From contig JBGPHC010000039.1 of assembly GCA_041484195.1 (NCBI GenBank), forward strand, positions 1-33,740: a DNA stretch of 33,740 bases, given 5' to 3'. Positions 24,421-31,698 of the stretch are shown in pieces. Position numbers and translations under genes: made by a program. The notes beneath the pieces were generated by a model. The model had not been told where the DNA came from. It ran no database searches and was given only the letters and a program-made list of their open reading frames with translations. This DNA comes from PSRI01 sp041484195. GTDB taxonomy: Bacteria; Bacteroidota; Bacteroidia; Chitinophagales; Chitinophagaceae. Every line of letters starts with the position of its first letter. Position 1 is the first letter of the stretch.

Positions 24421-25074
24421 TTAGTATGCCACTGTAAATCGCTTGCGAATATGTTTTGAATTCTCAACTTCATCCAGCATGGCAACTGCCAGATCATCTA
24501 CCGAAATCGAGCTCCGGTGGTTTTTATCGAAGACCGGATTGTCAGAACCGGTTCTGTAATGCCCTGTTCTGATCCCGGATGTTTTTGGATTCATTTCCGG
24601 AGGAGGGCTCATAAAACTCCAATCAAGTTCATTTTCTTTCTGAATGATATTGAAATAGTCCCTCGCCGCAGTAGAGCCTCCTTTCCACATTTCGGGAAAT
24701 TCCTTGGTATCAACAATCTGAACACCCGGCGCTACATAAAGGCTGCCTGCTCCTCCTACCACTAATAATCTTTTTATTCCTGATTTCTTCACAGCCGCCT
24801 GAATTGACTGTGCGCCCTGCATATATTCATTATATATATTAGAATTGGTCCAGCCTGAATTGTACGCGCTAATGACTACATCATTTCCTTTTAGCAAGGC
24901 GGCCAATTCATCCGTGTTCATAACATCACCCTTTACTACCCAGAGATTTTTGCTCTTGCTGTTTAGCTTTGCAGGATTGCGAACTATGGCAGTGATTTCA
25001 TGTTCACGATCCAGGGCTTCTTTTAGAACGGCGGACCCGACAAAGCCTGTGGCTCCAATCAACGCTATTTTCAT
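24421..25074 (-). CDS. NAD(P)-binding epimerase/reductase-like protein (COG2910-type)
   Basis: The 217-residue protein starts MKIALIGATGFVGSAVLKEAL, the Rossmann glycine motif GATGFVG. VKGDVMNTDELAALLKGNDVVISAY and LLVVGGAGSLYVAPG follow, then a DWSFMSPPPEM turn, and a late SSISVDDLAVAMLDE helix. These mark the atypical SDR group related to NmrA and BLVRB-like NADPH reductases. It is cytoplasmic, with unknown substrate. It follows the COG2085-type gene by 26 bases, so both are probably on one transcript behind the FNR-type box. Confidence 0.88.
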   Translation of the reverse strand: MKIALIGATGFVGSAVLKEALDREHEITAIVRNPAKLNSKSKNLWVVKGDVMNTDELAALLKGNDVVISAYNSGWTNSNIYNEYMQGAQSIQAAVKKSGIKRLLVVGGAGSLYVAPGVQIVDTKEFPEMWKGGSTAARDYFNIIQKENELDWSFMSPPPEMNPKTSGIRTGHYRTGSDNPVFDKNHRSSISVDDLAVAMLDEVENSKHIRKRFTVAY

Positions 25075-25100
25075 TTTATTAGTTTAAGATTAATGATCCG

Positions 25101-25763
25101 TTAATTATGCAGGATTTTCCATCCTGCTAATTGCTTATAATTGTATTTCATACCAAGGTGAATCAATAACATTTGCATTTGTTCCAAAGTCCTGCTAACC
25201 GTGAGATTGCCAGCGACGATAGGATTAAATCCAGCCGTCTTCACCAGTTCACTCACAGTTTCCAAAGATTCCTCATCATCGCCGGCAATCAGGGCGTCCG
25301 GGATTTGGCCACCGATTTCGGGACTTGAAAAATCAGCGGCGAAAATAGTATTGAAAGCCTTGACCACTTTGGAATGGGGAAGCAGCTTCTGCAATTCCTC
25401 CGCCGCGCTTGTACCGGGATCAGTGATCAACCCGCTAAATGTGTCATTCAAAGGATTGGCAATACTGACGACTATCTTTTGATTGACGAATTCTCTTATG
25501 GATTCAGCAATTTCTTTTTCCGCGCTATGAGGTACTGCTGCAATGATGATGTCGGCTTCCCAACAGGCATTTATTGAACAGTCAATGGCTTCCACATCCG
25601 CGGAAGGATTGGCCTCACTGATTTCCCGGGCCAAAGCCTGCACTTTTTCCTGGTCTTTCCCAAAAAGTAAGAGCCTGTAATTGCCTGCGGACAAACTTTT
25701 GGAAATAGCAGAACCCATATTCCCCGAAGCCCCTATCACTGTTATCGTTTGTTTAGTCTGCAT
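25101..25763 (-). CDS. NADPH-binding F420 reductase-like protein (COG2085)
   Basis: The 220-residue protein begins MQTKQTITVIGASGNMGSAI, a nucleotide-binding loop of the NADP oxidoreductase/F420-dependent group. IIIAAVPHSAEKEI, VSIANPLND, HSKVVKAFNTIFAADF and DALIAGDDEES follow in the order of COG2085 proteins. The catalytic substrate is not known in Bacteroidota, which generally lack F420, so NADPH-dependent reduction of another acceptor is likely. It is the first gene of a run down to 22915. AAGGAGA (25765-25771) is a strong ribosome site. TAGCTTTG and a palindromic FNR-type box lie upstream. Confidence 0.88.
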   Translation of the reverse strand: MQTKQTITVIGASGNMGSAISKSLSAGNYRLLLFGKDQEKVQALAREISEANPSADVEAIDCSINACWEADIIIAAVPHSAEKEIAESIREFVNQKIVVSIANPLNDTFSGLITDPGTSAAEELQKLLPHSKVVKAFNTIFAADFSSPEIGGQIPDALIAGDDEESLETVSELVKTAGFNPIVAGNLTVSRTLEQMQMLLIHLGMKYNYKQLAGWKILHN

Positions 25764-25782
25764 ATCTCCTTTTATCCTGGTG

Positions 25783-25790
25783 CAAAGCTA
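25783..25790 (-). promoter_or_regulatory. Candidate -7 promoter element of the 25763 operon
   Basis: The minus strand reads TAGCTTTG, an exact match to TAnnTTTG, ending 19 bases before the ATG. It would place transcription start near 25777. No perfect -33 TTG is present, which fits a promoter that depends on an activator. Confidence 0.55.
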
Positions 25791-25834
25791 AGGTGCAAGA
25801 CCATGCTTCACCATTGAGTAAAAGCAAGAAAAAC

Positions 25835-25852
25835 CATTGATTTTAGTCAATG
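25835..25852. promoter_or_regulatory. FNR-type palindromic operator
   Basis: CATTGATTTTAGTCAATG has perfect 6-bp arms and contains TTGAttttagTCAA, the FNR/DNR core layout TTGA-N6-TCAA. It lies about 66 bp upstream of the inferred start of transcription of the 25763 gene, a usual activator position. The Crp/Fnr gene itself ends 33 bases away. Confidence 0.6.
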
Positions 25853-25884
25853 AAATAAGTGGCGCGAATGAAAAAGGTGGGACA

Positions 25885-26466
25885 TTATTTGCTGGTGGAA
25901 ATCTTTCTTCTGACGCGACTCAGGGTTTCAGGCTTAAGCCCCATATAAGAAGCAATCATGTGTTGGGGCACCCGCTGGACAATATTTGGATATATTGAAG
26001 TTAAATTGCCATAGCGTTCTTCTAAACTCAGACTGATCATGGAAGTCAATCTTTTTTGCATGGCCAGGTAAGCTCCTGTCAATTGCATCCGGGTATAGAT
26101 TTCATATTTGGGAACTTTTTGCAGTAATTCCTCGTGTGCGGATTTACTGATCAATACAAGCTCGGCATCTTCCAACGCGTCGATATTGTAAGTGGCTGAT
26201 TCCCCCGTCAGAAAACTGTATAGGTCTGAAATGGTCCAGCCTTCCAGCGCGAACTGAATGATGTGCTCGTTGCCATTTTCGCCCAATGAATATTCCCGCA
26301 GCACTCCCTTTTCCACAAATGCTATGACCTTGCAAACATCACCAGCCTGCAGAAGATACTGTTTTCGGCGCAGCTTCTTGGGTGTGAGATAGGTCTTTAT
26401 GATTTCCTCTTCCTCTGCATTCAGCGAGACTTTTTCATTGAACTTCTGAAAGAATAATTCATACAT
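25885..26466 (-). CDS. Crp/Fnr family transcriptional regulator
   Basis: The 193-residue protein has a cyclic-nucleotide-like sensor domain (about residues 10-120: LLQAGDVCKVIAFVEKGVLREY, IIQFALEGWTISDLYSF). A long dimer helix and a C-terminal winged helix follow. The recognition helix reads GLKPETLSRVRRK. E and S-R stand in the same E-x-x-S-R arrangement that lets FNR read TTGA half-sites. Only one Cys is present (Cys45), so there is no Fe-S cluster like that of true FNR. The effector is unknown. The gene downstream has a TTGA-N6-TCAA box, making that operon a likely target. Small single-domain regulators of this size are common in Bacteroidota. Confidence 0.9.
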   Translation of the reverse strand: MYELFFQKFNEKVSLNAEEEEIIKTYLTPKKLRRKQYLLQAGDVCKVIAFVEKGVLREYSLGENGNEHIIQFALEGWTISDLYSFLTGESATYNIDALEDAELVLISKSAHEELLQKVPKYEIYTRMQLTGAYLAMQKRLTSMISLSLEERYGNLTSIYPNIVQRVPQHMIASYMGLKPETLSRVRRKISTSK

Positions 26467-26642
26467 ATAAATTCCCCGTCTGGTGAAAATGCAATATAGG
26501 AATAGTATTTTTCCCTTTTACGCAGCCTGCATAAGGCCATGCAGTTTGAATATTTTATTTTCAAATAATATCCATTAAAGCTACGCAGATTTGGGCAAGT
26601 ATTTCTCGCGCCTGTCTGTCAGGACTGTTTAGCAATTCCATT

Positions 26643-27473
26643 TCAATGATTGCCGAAAAGTATCCTGATGCCTACGATGCCGAGGCAAATCGCCAACGCT
26701 CTTATGATGGTCTTCCCTTTGATTTTATGAGATAGAAATGCTCCTAACTGGGCGCCCGCTACCGCGCCTGCACTCAAAGACAAAACCATTCTGAGCACCA
26801 TCGGATCATCATAATTCCCTTTGAGCAGGTGTGTGATGACGCTTACCGTTGCCATAATTGCCAGGATGAAATGCGAAGTGGCCGTGGCTACATATACTGG
26901 GAAATGGAGCTGGTTCACCAGGGCTGGCACATGTATGATGCCACCCCCAATTCCCAACAGTGGCGAAAGATAGCCTACAATGAGGCTGATGATAATACCT
27001 GTCAGATTCTTGTAACTGTAAGAATACACATTTCCTTTCCGGTCGGTCAACTGACGTTTTGTTTGCCGGCCGGAAATATTGAACCTTGCCGCAGAAGGGT
27101 GGCCTCCCTGTTTCTTTGAGAAGAAAAGAAAACACGCGAGCAGAAGGAGCAGGATTCCAAAAATAATATGAAAAGCCATTTTTGGAATATAGGAAGTGCT
27201 ATAAACACCCAGCACAGATCCTGGAATGGTAAAAAGAGCAAACAGGATACCGGCTTTGTAGTCAATCCGTCCCGATCGCGCATAAGCAATCGAGCCTGAA
27301 ATAGCATTTGCAGCAACAATGGCAATGGATATGGCGGTGATGGTTTCAGGAGGCAACTGAGGTTGCGCGATGATGAGTAATGGAACGAGGATGAATCCAC
27401 CTCCGGCTCCAATCAATGTACCGACAGTGCCTACGACAAATCCAATGAGCAAAAGCACAAATATATTATCCAT
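26643..27473 (-). CDS. TauE/SafE family membrane permease
   Basis: The 276-residue protein has about eight hydrophobic segments. The family's internal duplication is visible as GTLIGAGGGFILVPLLII (residues about 18-35) and GIGGGIIHVPALV (about 173-185). Such proteins move sulfite, sulfoacetate, taurine or other sulfur or organic anions across the inner membrane; the ligand here is not known. A hydrophilic loop (KKQGGHPSAARF...RKGNVYSYS) separates the halves. It stands 176 bases upstream of the Crp/Fnr gene and 333 bases from the next gene, so it is probably transcribed alone. Confidence 0.9.
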   Translation of the reverse strand: MDNIFVLLLIGFVVGTVGTLIGAGGGFILVPLLIIAQPQLPPETITAISIAIVAANAISGSIAYARSGRIDYKAGILFALFTIPGSVLGVYSTSYIPKMAFHIIFGILLLLLACFLFFSKKQGGHPSAARFNISGRQTKRQLTDRKGNVYSYSYKNLTGIIISLIVGYLSPLLGIGGGIIHVPALVNQLHFPVYVATATSHFILAIMATVSVITHLLKGNYDDPMVLRMVLSLSAGAVAGAQLGAFLSHKIKGKTIIRALAICLGIVGIRILFGNH

Positions 27474-27806
27474 AGTCCAGCTTGATCCATTAAAATTAAT
27501 CGCCTATACCAGATGTTGATTCCCGCTACCAGGTATTTATTTAATAGCGCTGCCATCCATCAACAATGCTGTGAGTTGCGGCAACAATTATATCGAAAAT
27601 CGGGCAACTTGCAGCGCTTGAATTTACGAAAGGCTGATATGATTGAACGGAAAAACTAATGAAATGAGTAAAACGAGAATCCGGGCCTGAAGAAGCGGAT
27701 GATTTTTAGTGGAAGAAACCCCGAAGAATATTAACAGTTATTCCATTCATGGACAAGCATGGCTAAGCGCGATAAATGGCAGCTCTGACTGCTCTTATAA
27801 ATATGC
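27474..27806. other. Intergenic region, no gene seen
   Basis: 333 bases upstream of the permease and downstream of the PEP mutase-like gene. It has no plausible frame, no exact promoter match and no strong terminator. GTTGC-G-GCAAC near 27574-27584 is a small perfect palindrome. Confidence 0.5.
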
Positions 27807-28589
27807 TCAGAATAAACTTCTGTAGGATTGTTCACTCAAAATGGTTTGTGCAGATTTTTCCATCAATGCCGTCAGGTATCGGTGAAATGCGCTGCCCATA
27901 CTGATGCGTTTTACACCCAATGCAGATAGTTGTGGTATATCGGACAATTTCGCCGTGCAAACTATATTGACCGGCAATTTGGTAGCCTGCACTACGGTTT
28001 TCAGGTCAATGGGGTCCTGAATAAAGGGAACAAAGATTCCATCGGCGCCAGCCTGTTCATACAGGCCGATTCTCCGAATGGTTTCTTCGAGCATGGAAGG
28101 CAATTTGTGTAAAAATGTATCGGTTCGGGCGTTTATGAACAGATGCATATTTTTTTTCTCCAGGTGATTGCGGAGGGTGGAGATCGTTTTTTCAAATTTA
28201 TCTGCGGGTTTCAATTTCCCGGGCTCATCCAGGATTGAATCTTCCAGATTAATGCCTACGGCTCCCAGGTCATGGAGTTTTTCGATGTTTTGAATGATGG
28301 CGGCATCTGTGCTTCCATAACCCGTTTCCATATCCACCGACAGGGGTATTTGAATATGGGCGATGATTTCTCTCACGGTTTGCAAGACCAATTCGAATGG
28401 AATCTTTTCTCCATCCTCGTATCCATGAACCTGGGCGAGCGCCCTGCTGGAGGTGCCCGCCGCTTTAAATCCATTCTTTTCAAATACCCTGGCACTGTTC
28501 ACGTCCCAAACATTGGCCAGCAGGAGGGGCTTCTCACTGTGATGCAGGCGCAGGAAAATATCAAAATGGTTCATATTCTTGAGGTTCAA
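27807..28589 (-). CDS. Isocitrate lyase/PEP mutase family enzyme
   Basis: The 260-residue protein is a compact TIM barrel of the PEP mutase/isocitrate lyase superfamily. These enzymes make or break C-C or P-C bonds next to a carboxylate in the presence of Mg. The metal loop is seen in LSVDMETGYGS (residues about 88-98). AVGINLEDS follows near 122-130, then LFINARTDTFL and GADGIFVPF. Length fits the oxaloacetate decarboxylase/carboxyphosphonoenolpyruvate-like branch rather than true isocitrate lyase. The substrate cannot be assigned. It follows the AhpD-like gene by 53 bases and is probably under the same MocR control. Confidence 0.88.
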   Translation of the reverse strand: MNLKNMNHFDIFLRLHHSEKPLLLANVWDVNSARVFEKNGFKAAGTSSRALAQVHGYEDGEKIPFELVLQTVREIIAHIQIPLSVDMETGYGSTDAAIIQNIEKLHDLGAVGINLEDSILDEPGKLKPADKFEKTISTLRNHLEKKNMHLFINARTDTFLHKLPSMLEETIRRIGLYEQAGADGIFVPFIQDPIDLKTVVQATKLPVNIVCTAKLSDIPQLSALGVKRISMGSAFHRYLTALMEKSAQTILSEQSYRSLF

Positions 28590-28642
28590 TTACAATTAAT
28601 GGTTGTCTATAACAAAGCCGTCTGTGCGCTAAATGTATGTTA

Positions 28643-29092
28643 TCAGGAATCAATTTCAGGTTGCAGGTGAAGTGCAACGCTTGCCCTGTTCCATACATTG
28701 ATGGCAACGATAGTCATGATGATTTGGGCGGTCTTTTTTTCCCCGAACATGGCAACGGATTTCTTATAGAGGCTATCGCTTAATCCATTCTGATGGATGA
28801 GGGTCACTTCTTCCGACATTCCCAATAACAACTGTTCTTCTTCGGTGAAAATACTGGGCGCTTCTTTCCAAACACAGACCAGGCTCAACCGCACTTCCGA
28901 TTCACCCAATTTCCTGGCATTATTGGTATGGTAATTTACGCAATAAGCACAACCATTTATCTGGGAGGCCCTGAGGCGCATCAATTCCTGGTGGCGCGGT
29001 TCAATGGATGAATCCTTTGCAAAATCCTCCAGGGCACCCATGGCATTATAGGCCAGGGGCAATACATCCTTCATTTTAAACCTTTGTTTCAT
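28643..29092 (-). CDS. Carboxymuconolactone decarboxylase/AhpD-like protein
   Basis: The 149-residue all-helical protein has the AhpD-type active site Cys48-x-x-Cys51-x-x-x-His55 in ASQINGCAYCVNYHTNNARKLGE. This points to peroxidase or thiol-disulfide activity rather than lactone decarboxylation. Length fits the family. The protein is cytoplasmic. It is transcribed divergently from the MocR regulator across an 86-bp gap that holds an exact -7 element for this gene and three regulator-like boxes. The PEP mutase-like gene follows. Confidence 0.9.
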   Translation of the reverse strand: MKQRFKMKDVLPLAYNAMGALEDFAKDSSIEPRHQELMRLRASQINGCAYCVNYHTNNARKLGESEVRLSLVCVWKEAPSIFTEEEQLLLGMSEEVTLIHQNGLSDSLYKKSVAMFGEKKTAQIIMTIVAINVWNRASVALHLQPEIDS

Positions 29093-29117
29093 GCTGACAT
29101 TTTTTTGATTTGATGAA

Positions 29118-29125
29118 CAAAATTA
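29118..29125 (-). promoter_or_regulatory. Candidate -7 element of the AhpD-like gene
   Basis: The minus strand reads TAATTTTG, an exact TAnnTTTG match, 26 bases before the start. The palindrome at 29135-29154 covers the region where the -33 element should be. Confidence 0.5.
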
Positions 29126-29134
29126 TTGACTGAT

Positions 29135-29178
29135 TGGACTATCTTCATAGTCCAGGTTTAACTAAATAAGTAGTCCAG
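29135..29178. promoter_or_regulatory. Candidate MocR operator: three TAGTCCA boxes
   Basis: TGGACTAT at 29135-29142 and ATAGTCCA at 29147-29154 form a palindrome around CTTC. A third copy, GTAGTCCAG, ends at the base just before the MocR start codon. The two direct copies of TAGTCCAG are 23 bp apart. Inverted plus direct repeats of this kind are known at GabR and PdxR operators. Confidence 0.65.
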
Positions 29179-30645
29179 ATGCTTCCCTACAAAAGTCTCA
29201 TAGCGCTCCAGAAAAAAATCCCGGTGCCGGTGTACCAGCAAATCTCGAATCGTTTGGTGGATTTGATCCGGGGTGGTGTGATCAAACCAGGCGCTCCCTT
29301 GCCTTCAAGCAGGCAGATGGCCACACTGTTGCGGGTACATCGCAAGACGGTGATGGCTGCCTATGAAGAATTGTATGTGCAGGATTGGGTGGAAACCATC
29401 CCGAGAAAGGGAATCATGGTTTCAAAACGGCTGCCTGAAATAAGCCAGAAGATTTGCAAGGAAATGCCCGGAAAGAAAGGCTATACCGATCAACCCGGAA
29501 TTGGGTTCAGGAATTTAGTCCCTGAATCGCGGGGAATCCAGAATGCCGGCGATCACCGTTTAATCGTGAACGATGGCTTTCCTGACCTGAGGATTGCTCC
29601 GCTGGATTTGATGTTGAAAGAATACCGTTATCTGCTTCGCCAGCCGGCCATGATGAGACGCATGCAGTACGGGGACCCGGCGGGTTCGTGGAATCTCCGT
29701 GAATCTCTATCTCAATTTCTACTGGATACCAGAGGCATTGACTCTACACCCGAAAATATCATGATGACCCATGGCGCCCAAATGGCCATTTCGCTCACGG
29801 CAAGAATGATCATCAAACCTGGTTCTACTGTAGTGGTGGGAGAGCCCAGTTATTTTATGGCCAACAAGATATTTGAAGAATGCGGCGCTCGCCTGGTCAG
29901 AATCAGGATGGATGAGAATGGGATAGATGTGGACGCGCTGGAAAGAATTTGCGAGCGAAAAAAGCCTGACCTGCTCTATGTGATACCTCATCATCATCAC
30001 CCAACCACCGTAACTCTGTCCTGCGACCGGAGAATGAATTTGCTGAGACTTATCCGGAAATATAAATTCCCTGTGATTGAAGATGATTACGATTACGATT
30101 TTCATTATGACAGCAGCCCCATTCTGCCGCTGGCGAGCGCCGATCATGGAGGACAGGTTCTCTATGTGGGATCACTTTCCAAGTGCCTGGCCCCATCCGT
30201 GAGGGTGGGATACCTGGTGGCGCCATCGAATTTTGTGAGGCAGGCTGCGGAATTGCGCAAATGGACAGATGTGCGAAGTGACAATCTCCTGGAGGAATCA
30301 CTGGCCATCATTTTCAAAAACGGCGATTTTCAGCGGCATTTGAAAAAATCGGTGAAGCTATACCGTCAACGCCGGGATTTCATGTGTTCCCTGCTGAATA
30401 GTGAATTGGGGGACAAACTAACCTTCACTATACCATCAGGAGGCATGGCCCTTTGGGTGAAATTCAATAAGAAATATCCATTGCCCGGCATCTCGGCGCG
30501 CGCTTCTGCAAAGGGACTCTTTCTCAGCGACGGCCATTTTTATGATTCCCCAAACATTCAATACAATGCTGTGAGGATGGGATTCGCTTCTTTGAATGAA
30601 AAGGAAATGCGGATGGCAGTCGATATATTGAAATCCATAATGTAA
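29179..30645 (+). CDS. MocR-type regulator: GntR winged helix fused to PLP aminotransferase domain
   Basis: The 488-residue protein has a GntR winged helix at about residues 15-82 (VYQQISNRLVDLIRGGVIKPG, LPSSRQMATLLRVHRKTVMAAYEEL). A linker follows, then a fold-type I aminotransferase domain from about 125. The PLP lysine is K335 in GSLSKCLAP. EDDYDYDFHYD (about 301-311) supplies the ring-stacking and pyridine-N contacts, and MTHGAQMAISL is the phosphate-binding loop. MocR proteins sense amino acids or PLP-related compounds rather than catalyse transamination. The gene is divergent from AhpD-like and PEP mutase-like genes, its likely targets. The third operator box touches its own start codon, which suggests self-repression. 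Confidence 0.93.
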   Translation: MLPYKSLIALQKKIPVPVYQQISNRLVDLIRGGVIKPGAPLPSSRQMATLLRVHRKTVMAAYEELYVQDWVETIPRKGIMVSKRLPEISQKICKEMPGKKGYTDQPGIGFRNLVPESRGIQNAGDHRLIVNDGFPDLRIAPLDLMLKEYRYLLRQPAMMRRMQYGDPAGSWNLRESLSQFLLDTRGIDSTPENIMMTHGAQMAISLTARMIIKPGSTVVVGEPSYFMANKIFEECGARLVRIRMDENGIDVDALERICERKKPDLLYVIPHHHHPTTVTLSCDRRMNLLRLIRKYKFPVIEDDYDYDFHYDSSPILPLASADHGGQVLYVGSLSKCLAPSVRVGYLVAPSNFVRQAAELRKWTDVRSDNLLEESLAIIFKNGDFQRHLKKSVKLYRQRRDFMCSLLNSELGDKLTFTIPSGGMALWVKFNKKYPLPGISARASAKGLFLSDGHFYDSPNIQYNAVRMGFASLNEKEMRMAVDILKSIM

Positions 30646-31012
30646 CCGAAACATGAATCAAGACCAGGGCTATTGAAGCAAGCCTCTTCGCCTGGTACGA
30701 TTGCGGGGATTTGTGCGGGATTCAATCAGCTCCGGCATTTGTTGCAGCACAAGTGAGTGACACAACAGTCGCCGGGGAGAGATTCCGAAGCCCCTAAAAA
30801 TGATTTTTCGCGTCTTCTTTCCGCGCATACCACCTCTGCAGATTGCTGAATCCCATTATTCCGCACACAACGAGTATTGCTATTGAAACGTATAACATAT
30901 ATACCGGATTTTGAATGATTCTATATTATTAGAGTCCTTAAGTTTAATAAAGGTTACATATAGGCGCAAAATTGCCAGGTGGAATTTCCTGAATGCGTCC
31001 TCAGACAGGACC
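30646..31012. other. Intergenic region between convergent MocR and sigma-factor genes
   Basis: 367 bases. It contains a possible 34-residue membrane ORF on the minus strand (30794-30898). A G/C-rich hairpin with GGGG and CCCC arms near 30774-30794 could end MocR transcription. Otherwise nothing was seen. Confidence 0.45.
30794..30898 (-). CDS. Possible 34-residue single-pass membrane protein
   Basis: From ATG 30898 the frame reads MLYVSIAILVVCGIMGFSNL then RWYARKEDAKNHF and TAG. It has one hydrophobic helix followed by a positively charged tail, a common form for small inner-membrane proteins. No family is recognised and the ribosome site is weak, so it could also be a gene remnant. Confidence 0.35.
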   Translation of the reverse strand: MLYVSIAILVVCGIMGFSNLQRWYARKEDAKNHF

Positions 31013-31588
31013 TTATGCAGCCAGCGCCCTATCCCTGGAACTCAGAATGCTCTGTAACTGCTTCCTCGCTTTTGAAAGATTTGATTTGGAAGTGCCAATG
31101 GAAATGCCCAGACACTTTGCAATTTCATGATGCCTGTATCCTTCCACTATATAGAGGCTTAAAACTTTTCGGTAGGAGGGGGAGAGTTCCATTATGCACC
31201 TCATGATTTCCCGGTAGGACAATTCATGCAATCCATTGCCTGATTCCCCTGTGAAGTCAAAAGAATCAAAATTCAATCCTACCTGATGTTGATAAGGGGC
31301 ATTCTTACGGTAATGATCTATGGCAGTATTGACGACTATTTTCTTTAGCCAGCCTTTGAAGCAATTGATCTTATCAGGATGGGCGGGCCGGAATTGCTCC
31401 ACATGTTTAAATATCTTTAGGAAGCTGTCATTTAATATCTCTTCCAGGTCTTCCTGCCGTCCACTGTATTGCTGTTCGAAAATGGATTTGGCATAGCCAT
31501 AGAAAGTCAGGTAGATCATTTTCTGGCTTGCTCTTTGGTTGTGTTTGCATCCTTCAATATGCCAGTGAAATTCTTTCGGAGTCAACAT
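31013..31588 (-). CDS. ECF-type RNA polymerase sigma factor
   Basis: The 191-residue protein has the sigma-70 region 2 pattern LEEILNDSFLKIFKHVEQF (about residues 47-65), then FKGWLKKIVVNTAIDHYRKN. Region 4 includes LSPSYRKVLSLYIVEGYRHHEIAKCLGISIGTSKSNLSKARKQL (about 134-177). This is the two-domain layout of ECF sigma factors. The usual anti-sigma gene is not adjacent, so its signal partner may lie elsewhere. The cytochrome gene is upstream on the same strand but a hairpin separates them. Regulated promoters cannot be identified. Confidence 0.93.
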   Translation of the reverse strand: MLTPKEFHWHIEGCKHNQRASQKMIYLTFYGYAKSIFEQQYSGRQEDLEEILNDSFLKIFKHVEQFRPAHPDKINCFKGWLKKIVVNTAIDHYRKNAPYQHQVGLNFDSFDFTGESGNGLHELSYREIMRCIMELSPSYRKVLSLYIVEGYRHHEIAKCLGISIGTSKSNLSKARKQLQSILSSRDRALAA

Positions 31589-31635
31589 GGGGAGAAGTTT
31601 TTATTTGGAATTTGATTCGGATATCTTAGAAATTA

Positions 31636-31684
31636 AAACAGGCTCAAGCGATATTCTTGTCTGAAGAAACCCTCAAGCCTGTTT
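31636..31684 (-). terminator. Intrinsic terminator after the cytochrome gene
   Basis: On the minus strand AAACAGGCT pairs perfectly with AGCCTGTTT across a 31-base loop and is followed by a T-rich stretch (TTTTAATTT). It starts 15 bases past the cytochrome stop. Confidence 0.55.
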
Positions 31685-31698
31685 ATGAAACCCTATGC

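Noticed and set aside
25885..26466. True oxygen-sensing FNR
   Set aside because: Only one cysteine is present, so the 4Fe-4S cluster cannot form.
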